Shown: positions 9,593 to 21,453 of the stretch, in pieces
Layout of the letters: every line of letters begins with the position of its first letter
Position numbering within the stretch: position 1 is the first letter of the stretch
NCBI RefSeq assembly: GCF_019456655.1
Contig: NZ_CP080332.1
Span: forward strand, 1,674,001 to 1,738,000
DNA: 64,000 bases
Direction of reading: 5' to 3'
DNA from: Mycolicibacterium diernhoferi
GTDB taxonomy: Bacteria; Actinomycetota; Actinomycetes; Mycobacteriales; Mycobacteriaceae
Made by a program: the position numbers and the translations under genes
Notes under the pieces: model-generated
Told to the model about the DNA's origin: nothing
Databases searched by the model: none
The model's input: only the letters and a program-made list of their open reading frames with translations

Positions 9593-11358
9593 GCCACGTC
9601 CGCAAGACGCTGGGAGCGGCCATGGCCGCCGCGGTGGTGGTCGCCGGTTGCGCCGGGGTGCCGACATCCTCGGCGCCGCAGGCCATCGGGACCGTCGAGC
9701 GGGCGGCGCCGCCCAGCCTGCCCACCCCGACGCCGGGCATGGAACCCGATGTGCTGCTGCGCGAATTCCTCAAGGCCACTGCCGATCCCGCCAACCGGCA
9801 CCTGGCCGCGCGCCAGTTCCTCACCGAATCAGCCTCGCGCGGTTGGGATGACGCCGGCAGCGCCCTGTTGATCGACCGGGTGGTCTTCACCGAGACCCGC
9901 CGGCCCGAACTGGTGACGGTGAGCATGCAGGCCGACATCCTGGGCTCGCTCTCCGAACTCGGGGTGTTCGAGACGGCCGAAGGTGCGCTGCCCGATCCGG
10001 GCCCGATCGAGCTGGTGAAGACGTCGGGCGGCTGGCGTATCGACCGGCTGCCCAACGGGGTCTTCCTGGACTGGCAGCAGTTTCAGCAGACCTACAAGCG
10101 CAACACCCTGTACTTCACCGATCCCACCGGCCGCACCGTGGTGCCCGATCCGCGTTATGTCGCGGTTTCCGGTGCCGACCAACTGGCCACCGAGCTGGTG
10201 ACCAAGCTGATCGCCGGGCCACGGCCGGAGATGGCGCGCACCGTGCGCAACCTGTTGGCGGCACCGCTACGGCTGCGCGGGCCGGTGACCCGTGCGGACG
10301 GCGGCAAGACCGGGGTCGGGCGCGGGTACGGCGGCACCCGCATCGAGCTGGAGAACCTGTCCAGCACCGATCCGCACACCCGCCAACTGCTTGCCGCACA
10401 GATCATCTGGACGCTGTCGCGGGCGGGCATCAACGGCCCCTATGTGATCAACGTCGACGGTGCCCCGCTCGACGAGCGGTTCGCCGAGGGCTGGAACACC
10501 GCGGACGTCGCGGCCAGCGACCCGGGTGCGGCCGACGGCGCGGGAGCCGGATTGCATGCGCTGGTGGGTGGTTCGCTGGTGTCCCTGGACGGTCAGCGTG
10601 CGCCCCGGGTGGCCGGGCCGTTCGGGCAGATGCCCGATCAGGTGTCGGCGGCGTTGTCGCGGACCGGGCGCGAGGTGGCCTCGGTGATGGTGCTGCGCGC
10701 CGGGGCGCCGGACATGGCGTCCTCGCTGTGGATCGGGCCGATCGGTGGCGACGCGGGTCAGGCGCTGGACGGCCGCACCCTGACCCGGCCCAGTTGGTCA
10801 CTCGACGATGCGATCTGGATCGTCGTCGACGGGGTCAACGTGGTCCGGGTACTGCAGGAGACCGCGTCCGGGCAACCGGCCCGCATCCCGGTGGATTCCA
10901 CCGCGCTGGCCGCCAAGTTCCCCGGCGCCATCACCGAACTGCAGCTCTCCCGGGACGGCACCCGCGCGGCGATGGTGATCGAGGGCAAGGTGATCCTGGC
11001 CGGGGTGGAGCAGACACCGGGCGGGCAGTACGCGCTGACCTACCCGCGCCGGCTCGGTTTCGGGCTGGGCGCCACGGCGGTGTCACTGTCCTGGCGCACC
11101 GGGGACGACATCGTCGTCAGCCGCACCGACGGATCCCATCCGGTGTCCTACGTGAACCTCGACGGGGTGAACTCCGACGGACCCAGCGGCAACCTCCAGG
11201 GACCGGTGACCGTCGTTGCCGCGAACCCGTCGACGGTGTACGTCGCCGATCGCCGCGGCGTGCTGCAACTGTCCGGGTCGGCGGCCGACAACGACCTCAG
11301 CTGGTCGGAGGTCCAGCCGCTGATGGTCGCCGGTGCCCAACCGGTGCTGCCCGGCTGA
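9589..11358 (+). CDS. lpqB: Lipoprotein LpqB, MtrB-associated
   Basis: 589-residue lipoprotein with signal peptide and lipobox VAGC at residues 18-21, anchored outside the membrane. The N-terminal half carries the GerM/sporulation-type domain and the C-terminal half a degenerate beta-propeller. In mycobacteria LpqB interacts with the extracytoplasmic domain of MtrB and modulates MtrA phosphorylation. ATG 9589 overlaps the mtrB stop. It ends one base before the convergent SDR gene. Confidence 0.96.
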   Translation: MSHVRKTLGAAMAAAVVVAGCAGVPTSSAPQAIGTVERAAPPSLPTPTPGMEPDVLLREFLKATADPANRHLAARQFLTESASRGWDDAGSALLIDRVVFTETRRPELVTVSMQADILGSLSELGVFETAEGALPDPGPIELVKTSGGWRIDRLPNGVFLDWQQFQQTYKRNTLYFTDPTGRTVVPDPRYVAVSGADQLATELVTKLIAGPRPEMARTVRNLLAAPLRLRGPVTRADGGKTGVGRGYGGTRIELENLSSTDPHTRQLLAAQIIWTLSRAGINGPYVINVDGAPLDERFAEGWNTADVAASDPGAADGAGAGLHALVGGSLVSLDGQRAPRVAGPFGQMPDQVSAALSRTGREVASVMVLRAGAPDMASSLWIGPIGGDAGQALDGRTLTRPSWSLDDAIWIVVDGVNVVRVLQETASGQPARIPVDSTALAAKFPGAITELQLSRDGTRAAMVIEGKVILAGVEQTPGGQYALTYPRRLGFGLGATAVSLSWRTGDDIVVSRTDGSHPVSYVNLDGVNSDGPSGNLQGPVTVVAANPSTVYVADRRGVLQLSGSAADNDLSWSEVQPLMVAGAQPVLPG

Positions 11359-11359
11359 G

Positions 11360-12172
11360 TCAGCGCGGGCCCTGCGCCGCGCGCTGTTGGGCGACGAACC
11401 GGATGGACATGCGCTGCAACAGTCCCGGCGCGTAGCGGGCGAACCGCCAGGCCATCCGGGCCTGCCGCGGCCACACCAGCAGCGCCTTGTTGCGCTCGAT
11501 GGCGCGCAGCGTATCGGCGGCCAGGTCGTCGGCGGAAGCGAATGTCGCACTGCGCCGGCCCATTCGGTAGAAATCGCGGCCGACGAACCCGCCGACCGCA
11601 CCCTTGTCCAGGATGGGTGTCTCGACCGCGGTCGGGCAGATCGCCAGCACCCCGACCCCGCGTCCGGCGGCCTCGCTGCGCAACGCCAGCGACAACCCGA
11701 CGACGGCATGTTTGGTCATCACGTAGCTGGTGATCTGGCCGGCGGCGGCCAGCCCGGCCATGGAGGCGGTGTTCACGATGTGCCCGCGACCCTGTTTCAC
11801 CATCACCGGGTAGGCGGCGGCGACCCCGTGCACCACGCCGCGGATGTTGACGTCGATGATCGCGTTCCACTGGTCCAGGGTCAGCAGTTCGGTGTCCCCG
11901 CCCCAGGTGATACCGGCGTTGTTGAACATCAGATCGAGCCGCCCGGTCCGGTCCACCACCTCGGTGACGCAGTCGGCGACGGCGGCCGCGTCGGTGACGT
12001 CGAGCCGGCGCCACCGGGCGCCGAGCGGTTCGGCGGTGGCCCGCGCCGCGGTTTCCTCGACGTCGGTGCACAGCACGTCGGCCCCGGCCCCGGCCAACGC
12101 GCGGCACAGCGCCGCGCCGATCCCGGACCCGGCGCCGGTGACGATGGCCTGCCGGCCGGTGAACGTTCCCAC
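11360..12172 (-). CDS. Short-chain dehydrogenase/reductase
   Basis: 270-residue classical SDR. The nucleotide-binding TGAGSGIG motif lies near residues 10-17, NNAG near 85 and the catalytic Ser/Tyr/Lys set in NTASMAG and SYVMTKHA. An Asp/Glu-containing CTDVEET after the second strand suggests NAD(H) preference, which is inference. GTG 12172 is preceded by AGGAGAG on the minus strand. The C-terminal tail WRFARYAPGLLQRMSIRF is amphipathic and may associate with membranes. It converges on lpqB and is not in the equivalent M. tuberculosis spot as I recall. Substrate unknown. Confidence 0.85.
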   Translation of the reverse strand: MGTFTGRQAIVTGAGSGIGAALCRALAGAGADVLCTDVEETAARATAEPLGARWRRLDVTDAAAVADCVTEVVDRTGRLDLMFNNAGITWGGDTELLTLDQWNAIIDVNIRGVVHGVAAAYPVMVKQGRGHIVNTASMAGLAAAGQITSYVMTKHAVVGLSLALRSEAAGRGVGVLAICPTAVETPILDKGAVGGFVGRDFYRMGRRSATFASADDLAADTLRAIERNKALLVWPRQARMAWRFARYAPGLLQRMSIRFVAQQRAAQGPR

Positions 12173-12248
12173 GTCTCTCCTGTCGTTGCAACGGTAAGAG
12201 GGACGGTAGTCGCCGGAGGTTGTCACACCCCGGCGCCACACTGCAGAC

Positions 12249-12887
12249 ATGGTGCTGGACCTGATCCTGCCGTTGGAGTGCGGCGGCTGCGGCGCACCGT
12301 CGACGCGGTGGTGTGCCACCTGCGCGGGGGAGTTGGTGGCCCGCGCCGCCGAACCGCGGCTGGTCACCCCGCGGCTGGATCCCGGGGTGCCGGTGTTCTC
12401 GCTGGGCCGCTACGCCGCAGCCCGCCGCCAGGCGATCGTGGCGGTCAAGGAACGCGGCCGCGCCGATCTGATCGGTCCGCTGGCCGGCGCGCTGCACCTC
12501 GGACTGTCCCGGCTGCTGGGATGGGGACTGCTGGGCACGCCGCTGACGGTGGTGCCGGCCCCGACCCGGTGGCTGGCCGCGCGTCGGCGCGGTGGGGACC
12601 CGGTGACCCGGGTGGCCGTCGAGGCGGTCCGGGCGCCGGGGCTGGCCGGTGTCACGGTGGTCCAGGCGCTGCGGCTGACGGGCTTCGCGCGGGATTCGGT
12701 CGGCCTGTCCAGCGCCGACCGTCAGCGGAATCTGGCCGATCGGGTCCGGGTGATCCGGCCGGTTTCCGGCGCGGCGCTGATCGTCGACGACGTCGTCACC
12801 ACGGGGGCGACCGCGTGTGAATCGGTGCGCGCGCTGCAAACCGCCGGAGTGCCGGTGCACGCGGTGTTGGCGCTGGCTGACGCCTGA
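12249..12887 (+). CDS. ComF-family phosphoribosyltransferase-like protein
   Basis: 212 residues. An N-terminal zinc-ribbon-like Cys cluster (CGGCGAPSTRWCATC, residues 11-25) precedes a type I phosphoribosyltransferase fold. The PRPP-binding loop is ALIVDDVVTTGATA near residues 178-191. ComF proteins take part in DNA uptake or repair in some bacteria; the reaction in mycobacteria is unknown. The place before hpf and secA1 matches Rv3242c. Confidence 0.87.
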   Translation: MVLDLILPLECGGCGAPSTRWCATCAGELVARAAEPRLVTPRLDPGVPVFSLGRYAAARRQAIVAVKERGRADLIGPLAGALHLGLSRLLGWGLLGTPLTVVPAPTRWLAARRRGGDPVTRVAVEAVRAPGLAGVTVVQALRLTGFARDSVGLSSADRQRNLADRVRVIRPVSGAALIVDDVVTTGATACESVRALQTAGVPVHAVLALADA

Positions 12888-13190
12888 AATCGACGGGATT
12901 TCGGGGCGCTCTGTTGCGCTCTGATGAAGAACTAAAAACACGTCTGCGAAATTGGTGGCACAGTCAGGTGAACAACGACTACCGTCGGGACCAACGACCC
13001 CGTGACCCTCACGGCGGCACCTGGTAGACGGGCGCCCGTGCGGAATCGGGACTGCCTGAGTGCGGTAGGAGGTGATTACTCGACACCTGACGCCGCCGGG
13101 CGCAGCGACATGCAACGAGCCGTCGGCGTATTACTCACCAACCGGGCACGTGATGCGCGTGCGACTTCCGAGAGAAACGAGTTGTCAAGC
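12888..13190 (+). other. 303-base leader of hpf with orphan Shine-Dalgarno-like sequence
   Basis: This stretch separates the ComF-like gene from the chosen hpf start. It is open in the hpf frame from GTG 13002. It contains AGGAGGTGAT at 13067-13076, a ten-base match to the complement of the 16S rRNA 3' end. The only start codon nearby is a GTG that lies inside the match itself. No strong intrinsic terminator or clear -10/-35 pair was found. It probably holds the hpf promoter and 5' untranslated region. Confidence 0.5.
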
Positions 13191-13862
13191 ATGTCAACGA
13201 ATTCCGTGGAAACCACCAGCTCCACCATGGTTATGGATGATCGGGACCCGTCGGCCGAAGCGCCGGTGCTCAACGCCGACGTGGTCGTCAAGGGCCGCAA
13301 TGTCGAGGTGCCCGATCACTTCCGGGTCTATGTCGCCGAGAAGCTGGCGCGCCTGGAGCGCTTCGACAAGACCATCTACCTGTTCGATGTCGAACTCGAC
13401 CATGAGAAGAACCGGCGCCAGCGCAAGAACTGTCAGCACGTCGAGATCACCGCACGCGGGCGTGGCCCGGTGGTGCGTGGCGAGGGCTGCGCGGACAGCT
13501 TCTACGCGGCGCTGGAGTCCGCGGTGAGCAAACTCGAAGCACGGTTGCGTCGCGGCAAGGATCGCCGCAAGATCCACTACGGGGACAAGACGCCTGTCTC
13601 GGTCCACCAAGCCACCGCGGAACTGGCAGCGGTCGCCGAGCCGGTGCCGCACGATGCCTTCGCGGTCGAGCCCCGTCCCGAACCCGGCCGCATCGTGCGC
13701 GTCAAGGACCACGAGGCCGCTCCCATGACCGTCGATGACGCGCTCTATGAGATGGAACTCGTCGGCCACGATTTCTTCCTGTTCCAGGACAAGGAGACCG
13801 ACCGGCCGTCGGTGGTGTACCGCCGGCACGCCTACGACTACGGACTGATCCGGCTGGCCTGA
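13191..13862 (+). CDS. hpf: Long hibernation-promoting factor (ribosome dormancy)
   Basis: 223-residue long-form HPF that binds the 30S decoding region and stabilises inactive or dimeric ribosomes in stationary or hypoxic cells. The N-terminal S30AE domain (about residues 25-125) is followed by a variable linker and a C-terminal dimerisation domain ending VVYRRHAYDYGLIRLA. ATG 13191 gives the usual short N-terminal extension; TTG 13182 and in-frame upstream GTG 13002 are alternatives. Located before secA1 as Rv3241c. Confidence 0.92.
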   Translation: MSTNSVETTSSTMVMDDRDPSAEAPVLNADVVVKGRNVEVPDHFRVYVAEKLARLERFDKTIYLFDVELDHEKNRRQRKNCQHVEITARGRGPVVRGEGCADSFYAALESAVSKLEARLRRGKDRRKIHYGDKTPVSVHQATAELAAVAEPVPHDAFAVEPRPEPGRIVRVKDHEAAPMTVDDALYEMELVGHDFFLFQDKETDRPSVVYRRHAYDYGLIRLA

Positions 13863-13880
13863 GTCAGCCCTTCACTGCGC

Positions 13881-13910
13881 GAGCCCCCGGCGTCCCGCCG
13901 GGGGCTCGTT
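13881..13910 (+). terminator. Intrinsic terminator after hpf
   Basis: Perfect 12-bp stem: GAGCCCCCGGCG (13881-13892), loop TCC, CGCCGGGGGCTC (13896-13907), then GTT. It starts 18 bases after the hpf stop. The very stable GC stem with a short U-poor tail is typical of mycobacterial terminators. Confidence 0.8.
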
Positions 13911-14057
13911 GCATGCCGGTGCGGCGACACCCGGGCGCGCTCGGGAGCACACTTTCAGACGGGTACCTCGAAGAGTCGCCTACGATGGATTGTTGGCAGG
14001 CCGGCCAGCGTTGCGCGAACCGGCCGACTCTATTCATCAACCCACAGGGGAAACAGC

Positions 14058-16865
<2,808 letters not shown>

Positions 16866-16931
16866 TCGGACGACGACCCAGCGGCGAGGAACGAGCCGCG
16901 TCGGGGAGGAGTCCGACAGATCGGGCTCTGC

Positions 16932-17459
16932 TCAGCCGATCTGCAGCGCCACCATCTGCCAGCGCCCATCGACCAGTTCGATCCGGGCGGCCAGCGCCCG
17001 CACCCGCGACCCGCGGGTGTAGGTGGCGAACACCTCGGCGACGGTCACCGGTTGGTCGGCCGCCGCGCTGCATCCGATGCTGCGCAGCCGGATCCGGCGC
17101 AGCACGGCGGCGCCGCCGTGCTGCGGGGACCGCGCCAGAGTTTGCGTGATGTCGATCAACGACGGCGCCAGCAATCCGCGTAGCTGGGCGGCCGGCCGGC
17201 GACGATCCACCACCTCCAGCACCCGGCGCAGGGCAGCGTCGGCGAACGCCGCCGCGGCCTGCGGTACGGGTGCCTCACCGGCGACGGCGGCCGGTCGCGG
17301 CGGGCGGGATCTGCGCGGGCGCAGCGTCGCCGGATGCGCCGAAGGCCCCTGTGCCGCACCGTGTGCCGGCGGCTCGTAGTCGATGATCGGGGATGTGCGG
17401 ACCGGTCCGGCGGCGGCGCCGCCGACGGGGCGGTGGGACGGGTCTGATACTCGGGACAC
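16932..17459 (-). CDS. Rv3235-type conserved actinobacterial protein
   Basis: About 175 residues if started at GTG 17459, which has GGAG five bases upstream on the minus strand. The N-terminal Pro/Ala-rich segment contains the conserved SPIIDYEPP. The C-terminal ~110 residues (from AAAFADAALRRVLEVVDRRRP) form a compact alpha/beta domain with RVRALAARIELVDGRWQMVAL near the end. Small proteins of this family lie beside secA1 across actinobacteria; function is unknown. The upstream frame is open to 17552, so a longer start is possible. Confidence 0.75.
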   Translation of the reverse strand: MSRVSDPSHRPVGGAAAGPVRTSPIIDYEPPAHGAAQGPSAHPATLRPRRSRPPRPAAVAGEAPVPQAAAAFADAALRRVLEVVDRRRPAAQLRGLLAPSLIDITQTLARSPQHGGAAVLRRIRLRSIGCSAAADQPVTVAEVFATYTRGSRVRALAARIELVDGRWQMVALQIG

Positions 17460-17628
17460 AGGCACTCCAGCGGACAGCGAAACGGACGGGACGGCTGCTG
17501 GAGAGGCACAGTCCCCTTGATGATCGCACGGGTTCGCCGGGCCCGGATGCACACATCGTGCGCGTACCGGGTACTCCCGGCTACGGTGTCGGGTAGTCGC
17601 AGCCGGGAGTGAGGGGGACGCTGTCTCG

Positions 17629-19038
17629 ATGGTGACCAGGTTGTCGGCATCCGACTCGGCGTTCTATCGACTGGAGAACAGTTCGACCCCGATGTACGTG
17701 GGGTCGCTGTCGATCGTGCGCAAGCCGCGCGGCGGGCTGAGCTATGACACGGTGCTGGCCACCGTGGAACAGCGGTTGCCGCAGATCCCGCGGTACCGGC
17801 AGAAGGTCCGCGACGTCAGTTTCGGCCTGGCCCGCCCGGTGTGGATCGATGACGCCGACTTCGACATCACCTACCACGTCCGGCGCTCGGCGCTGCCCTC
17901 CCCGGGCAGCGACACCCAACTGCACGATCTGATCGCCCGGATCGGGTCCCGGCCGATGGACAAGTCCCGGCCGCTGTGGGAGATGTACATCGTGGAGGGG
18001 CTGACCGGCAACCGGATCGCCATCTACACCAAATCCCATCAGGCCCTCGTCAACGGTATGTCCGCCCTCGAGATCGGGCACGTCATCGCCGACCGCACGC
18101 AGAAGCCACCCGAGTTCGGTGAGGACATCTGGATTCCGGCGCGCGAACCCGGCGAGTCGGAGCTGTTCTTTGCGGCCGTCGGGGAATGGATCACCCGGCC
18201 CACCGTCCAGCTGGCGGCGGTGCGTTCGGCGGTGCAGGAGGCGACGACCAACGCCGGGGTGCTGGTCGACGCCGGGCGCCGGGTCGCCAGTGTGGCGCGC
18301 ACGCTGGCGCGCGGTGCCGCCCCGAGCAGCCCGCTGAACGCCACGGTGTCGCGCAGCCGGCGTTTCACGGTGGCCGCCCACCGCCTCGACGACTACCGGT
18401 CGCTGCGGGCGCGCTACGAATGCGATGTCAACGATGTGGTGCTCGCGGTGGTGGCCGGTGCGCTGCGCAACTGGTTGCTGTCCCGTGGGGAACCGGTGAC
18501 CGCGACCTCGACGGTGCGGGCGATGGCGCCGAATTCGGTGTACCCCGACGCGGAGATCGATTCCGCGGGACCCGGCCAGGCGATCAGCCAGGTCTCGCCG
18601 TTCCTGGTGGACCTGCCGATCGGGGAGGGCAACGCCGTGGTGCGGCTGTCCCAGATCGCGCACGCCACCGAATCGCATTCCACCGCCGCGAGTTTGGTCG
18701 ACGCCCGCACCATCGTGACGCTGTCGGGGTTCGCACCGCCGACCCTGCACGCCATGGGTACCCGGGTGGCCACCAGTTTCTCGGCGCGCCAGTTCAATCT
18801 GTTGATCACCAATGTGCCGGGCGCGCAGAAGCAGATGTACATCGCGGGCACCAAGTTGCTGGAGTCCTACGCGGTGCCGCCGCTGCTTGCCAATCAGGTT
18901 CTGGCGATCGCGGTGACCTCGTATAACGGCAGTATGTACTTCGGCATCAACGCCGACCGCGACGCCATGAGTGACGTCGAGGTGTTGCCGTCCCTGCTGG
19001 GCGAAGCCCTGGACGAGTTGCTGGAATCGGCGCGCTGA
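17629..19038 (+). CDS. Wax ester synthase/diacylglycerol acyltransferase-like protein (Tgs type)
   Basis: 469-residue WS/DGAT family protein, which in active members esterifies acyl-CoA to diacylglycerol or fatty alcohols for storage lipid. Landmarks are LSASDSAFYRLE at the N terminus, RPLWEMYIVEGL near 110-120 and NVPGAQ near residue 394. The catalytic HHxxxDG motif is replaced by HQALVNG at residues 137-143, so both the general-base His and the Asp differ. In M. tuberculosis this position is occupied by two shorter ORFs (Rv3234c/tgs3 and Rv3233c) whose summed length equals this intact gene, by memory. GTG/ATG choice is between 17629 and nearby codons. Confidence 0.88.
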   Translation: MVTRLSASDSAFYRLENSSTPMYVGSLSIVRKPRGGLSYDTVLATVEQRLPQIPRYRQKVRDVSFGLARPVWIDDADFDITYHVRRSALPSPGSDTQLHDLIARIGSRPMDKSRPLWEMYIVEGLTGNRIAIYTKSHQALVNGMSALEIGHVIADRTQKPPEFGEDIWIPAREPGESELFFAAVGEWITRPTVQLAAVRSAVQEATTNAGVLVDAGRRVASVARTLARGAAPSSPLNATVSRSRRFTVAAHRLDDYRSLRARYECDVNDVVLAVVAGALRNWLLSRGEPVTATSTVRAMAPNSVYPDAEIDSAGPGQAISQVSPFLVDLPIGEGNAVVRLSQIAHATESHSTAASLVDARTIVTLSGFAPPTLHAMGTRVATSFSARQFNLLITNVPGAQKQMYIAGTKLLESYAVPPLLANQVLAIAVTSYNGSMYFGINADRDAMSDVEVLPSLLGEALDELLESAR

Positions 19039-19092
19039 GCCCGGGCGGGGGTTGTTGACTCGACCCGCCGATCACGATCTCATGGGTTGACC

Positions 19093-20859
19093 ATGTCAAA
19101 TCATTCGCGAAGCGAACAACCCGGTCCGGATGTCATTCCGCACCCCGTGCTCGACGTTCCGATCGATGAAGATGCACTGGTCAAAGGGCGCCGGCTGGAC
19201 CTGGTGGTCTTCGGCGTCACTGCCGCCATCGCGGTCGGATTCCTGATCTGGGGGTTCATCGACACCGCCGCGTTGGCGTCCGCGTCGGGCGACGCACTGG
19301 GCTGGGTGATGACCAACACCGGGTGGCTGTTCACGCTGGCGGCCTCGGGTTTCGTGCTGTTCGTGCTGTGGATCGCGCTCGGCCGGTTCGGCAACATCCC
19401 GCTGGGCCGCGACGATGAGGAGCCCGAATTCCGCACGGTGTCCTGGATGGCCATGATGTTCAGCGCCGGGATGGGCATCGGCCTGATGTTCTTCGGGGTG
19501 GCCGAACCGCTGGCTCATCTGGTGGCGCCCCCGCCGGGGGCCGGCGCCGCGGGAAACCCGGACGCGGTGCAGACGGCGATGGCGACCACGCTGTTCCACT
19601 GGACGCTGCATCCGTGGGCCATCTACGCGGTGGTCGGGCTGGCCATTGCTTACGGCGTGTACCGCAAGGGCCGGTTCCAGTTGATCAGCGCGGCCTTCGA
19701 ACCGCTGCTCGGGGACCGCGCGCACGGCGGCTGGGGCAAGGTCATCGACATGCTCGCCATCTTCGCCACGCTGTTCGGCTCGGCGGCGTCACTGGGTCTG
19801 GGCGCCTTGCAGATTCGCAGTGGCTTGCAGATCGTCGGGGGTATCGGCGAGGCCGGCAACGCGGTCCTGATCGGGATCATCGCGGTACTCACCTGCGCCT
19901 TCGTGCTGTCTGCGGTGTCGGGGGTGGCGCGCGGTATCCAGTGGCTGTCCAACATCAACATGGTGCTCGCCCTGGTGCTGGCGGCGTTCGTATTCATTGC
20001 CGGGCCAACGATTTTCATCCTCAACCTGATCCCGAACTCGATCGGCAGTTACTTCCAGGACCTGGCGATGATGGCGGCGCGCACCGGTGCCGAGGGTGCT
20101 GAGGCCGAGGCCTGGCTCGGCTCGTGGACCATCTTCTACTGGGCGTGGTGGATCTCCTGGACGCCGTTCGTGGGCATGTTCATCGCGCGAATCTCGCGGG
20201 GGCGCACCATAAGACAGTTCGTCACCGGGGTGTTGATGGTGCCCAGCCTGGTGTCGCTGGTGTGGTTCTGTGTCTTCGGCGGCGCCGCCATCAAGGCCCA
20301 GCAGGACGGTGCGAACCTGGCGGGGGAGGGCAGCACCGAGGCTCAGCTGTTCGGCTTGCTCGGTGAATACCCGTTCGCCACGGTGTCCGCGATCGTGGTC
20401 ATGGTGCTGGTCGCGGTGTTCTTCGTCTCCGGGGCCGATGCGGCGTCGATCGTGATGGGTTCGCTGTCCGAGCGCGGCACCATCGAACCGCACCGCAAGA
20501 CCGTCGTCTTCTGGGGCGTCGCCACCGGGGCGGTCGCCGCGGTGATGCTGCTCGTCGGCGGATCGGATGCGCTGACCGGTCTGCAGTCCATCACCATCGT
20601 GGCGGCGCTGCCGTTCGTGCTGGTGATGCTCGGCCTGGCCGTGGCCCTGGTCAAAGACCTCCGTCAGGACCCGATGATGGTGCGCCGCCGGTACGCCATC
20701 GCGGCGGTGGAATCGGCGGTGATCGCCGGCGTCACACAGCACGGCGAGGACTTCGTCATCTCGGTGGAGAAAATTCCGGACGCCGGGACCGACACCGAGG
20801 GCGACCCCGGGACCGACACCGACGGCACAGCGGCGCCGACAGCGGGCTCCCCGGGCTAA
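19093..20859 (+). CDS. BCCT-family betaine/choline/carnitine-type transporter
   Basis: 588 residues with about 12 membrane segments. The family signature is clear: GMGIGLMFFGVAEPLAHL near residue 126, FHWTLHPWAIYAVVGL near 170, and the aromatic substrate-site stretch WAWWISWTPFVGMFIARISRGR near residues 350-371. Such carriers import quaternary ammonium solutes with Na+ or H+ as osmoprotectant or carbon source. ATG 19093 is preferred over TTG 19087. The C-terminal tail is hydrophilic and rich in Asp, Gly and Thr. Not part of the equivalent M. tuberculosis segment as I recall. Confidence 0.93.
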   Translation: MSNHSRSEQPGPDVIPHPVLDVPIDEDALVKGRRLDLVVFGVTAAIAVGFLIWGFIDTAALASASGDALGWVMTNTGWLFTLAASGFVLFVLWIALGRFGNIPLGRDDEEPEFRTVSWMAMMFSAGMGIGLMFFGVAEPLAHLVAPPPGAGAAGNPDAVQTAMATTLFHWTLHPWAIYAVVGLAIAYGVYRKGRFQLISAAFEPLLGDRAHGGWGKVIDMLAIFATLFGSAASLGLGALQIRSGLQIVGGIGEAGNAVLIGIIAVLTCAFVLSAVSGVARGIQWLSNINMVLALVLAAFVFIAGPTIFILNLIPNSIGSYFQDLAMMAARTGAEGAEAEAWLGSWTIFYWAWWISWTPFVGMFIARISRGRTIRQFVTGVLMVPSLVSLVWFCVFGGAAIKAQQDGANLAGEGSTEAQLFGLLGEYPFATVSAIVVMVLVAVFFVSGADAASIVMGSLSERGTIEPHRKTVVFWGVATGAVAAVMLLVGGSDALTGLQSITIVAALPFVLVMLGLAVALVKDLRQDPMMVRRRYAIAAVESAVIAGVTQHGEDFVISVEKIPDAGTDTEGDPGTDTDGTAAPTAGSPG

Positions 20860-20868
20860 TCTCGGCTG

Positions 20869-21387
20869 GTGCGTGTCTACATACCGGTGACCCTGGCCAT
20901 GCTGCAGCAACTGGTTGCCGACCGGTTGATCCATGCCCGCAGCGGTACGGCTTTCGCGGTGACCCCGGCGCTGCGGGAGTCCTACGCCGAGGGCGATGAC
21001 GACGAGCTGGCCGAGGTCGCCCTGCGGGAGGCGGCGCTGGCCTCGCTGCGGCTGCTGGCCGGGGAGGGCGAGACCGATCTGCCGCCGCGCCGGGCGGTAC
21101 TGGTCGCCGACGTCGGGGGAACCGAGGGTGACGAGGAGGCCGTCACGCTGCGCCCGGACCTCGACGATGCGGTGGTCCGGTTGGCCGCGCCGGTGGCGCT
21201 CGAGGACGTCGTCGCGGCGTACGTGGACAATGCGGCGGCCGAGTCGGCGGTGCTGGTCGCCGTCGAACGGATCGATGAGGCGGACCTCGGGGATGAGGAC
21301 GCTGAGCTTGCTGTGGGGGATGCCCAGGACCATGACCTGGCCTGGTATGCGTCGCAGGAGTTGCCGTTCCTGCTCGAGCTGCTGTGA
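20869..21387 (+). CDS. Conserved hypothetical protein, Rv3231c type
   Basis: 172 residues, acidic, no signal peptide or membrane segment. It starts MRVYIPVTLAMLQQLVADRL and ends with LAWYASQELPFLLELL; the rest is rich in Asp, Glu and Ala. GTG 20869 lies nine bases after the transporter stop. The same protein stands before the DesA3 reductase in M. tuberculosis (Rv3231c; I believe the DUF6912 family). Function unknown. Confidence 0.75.
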   Translation: MRVYIPVTLAMLQQLVADRLIHARSGTAFAVTPALRESYAEGDDDELAEVALREAALASLRLLAGEGETDLPPRRAVLVADVGGTEGDEEAVTLRPDLDDAVVRLAAPVALEDVVAAYVDNAAAESAVLVAVERIDEADLGDEDAELAVGDAQDHDLAWYASQELPFLLELL

Positions 21388-21415
21388 CGCAGGTCGCATC
21401 GATCGTTCTCAGAAG

Positions 21416-21448
21416 TTGACTACGCCCCCGTAAGCTACGGTACCGTAG
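21416..21448 (+). promoter_or_regulatory. Promoter and palindromic operator of the desaturase reductase gene
   Basis: A -35-like TTGACT at 21416-21421 is followed by the perfect 14-bp palindrome CTACGGTACCGTAG at 21435-21448, six bases before the start codon. The palindrome covers the region where the -10 must lie (TACCGT 21441-21446). A related and longer palindrome precedes desA3, so one repressor probably controls both. Confidence 0.7.
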
Positions 21449-21453
21449 GTTGC

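Noticed and set aside
17581..17596. Imperfect palindrome CTACGGTGTCGGGTAG before the WS/DGAT gene, resembling the desaturase operator
   Set aside because: The second arm has mismatches and the symmetry is broken, so I do not claim a shared regulator.
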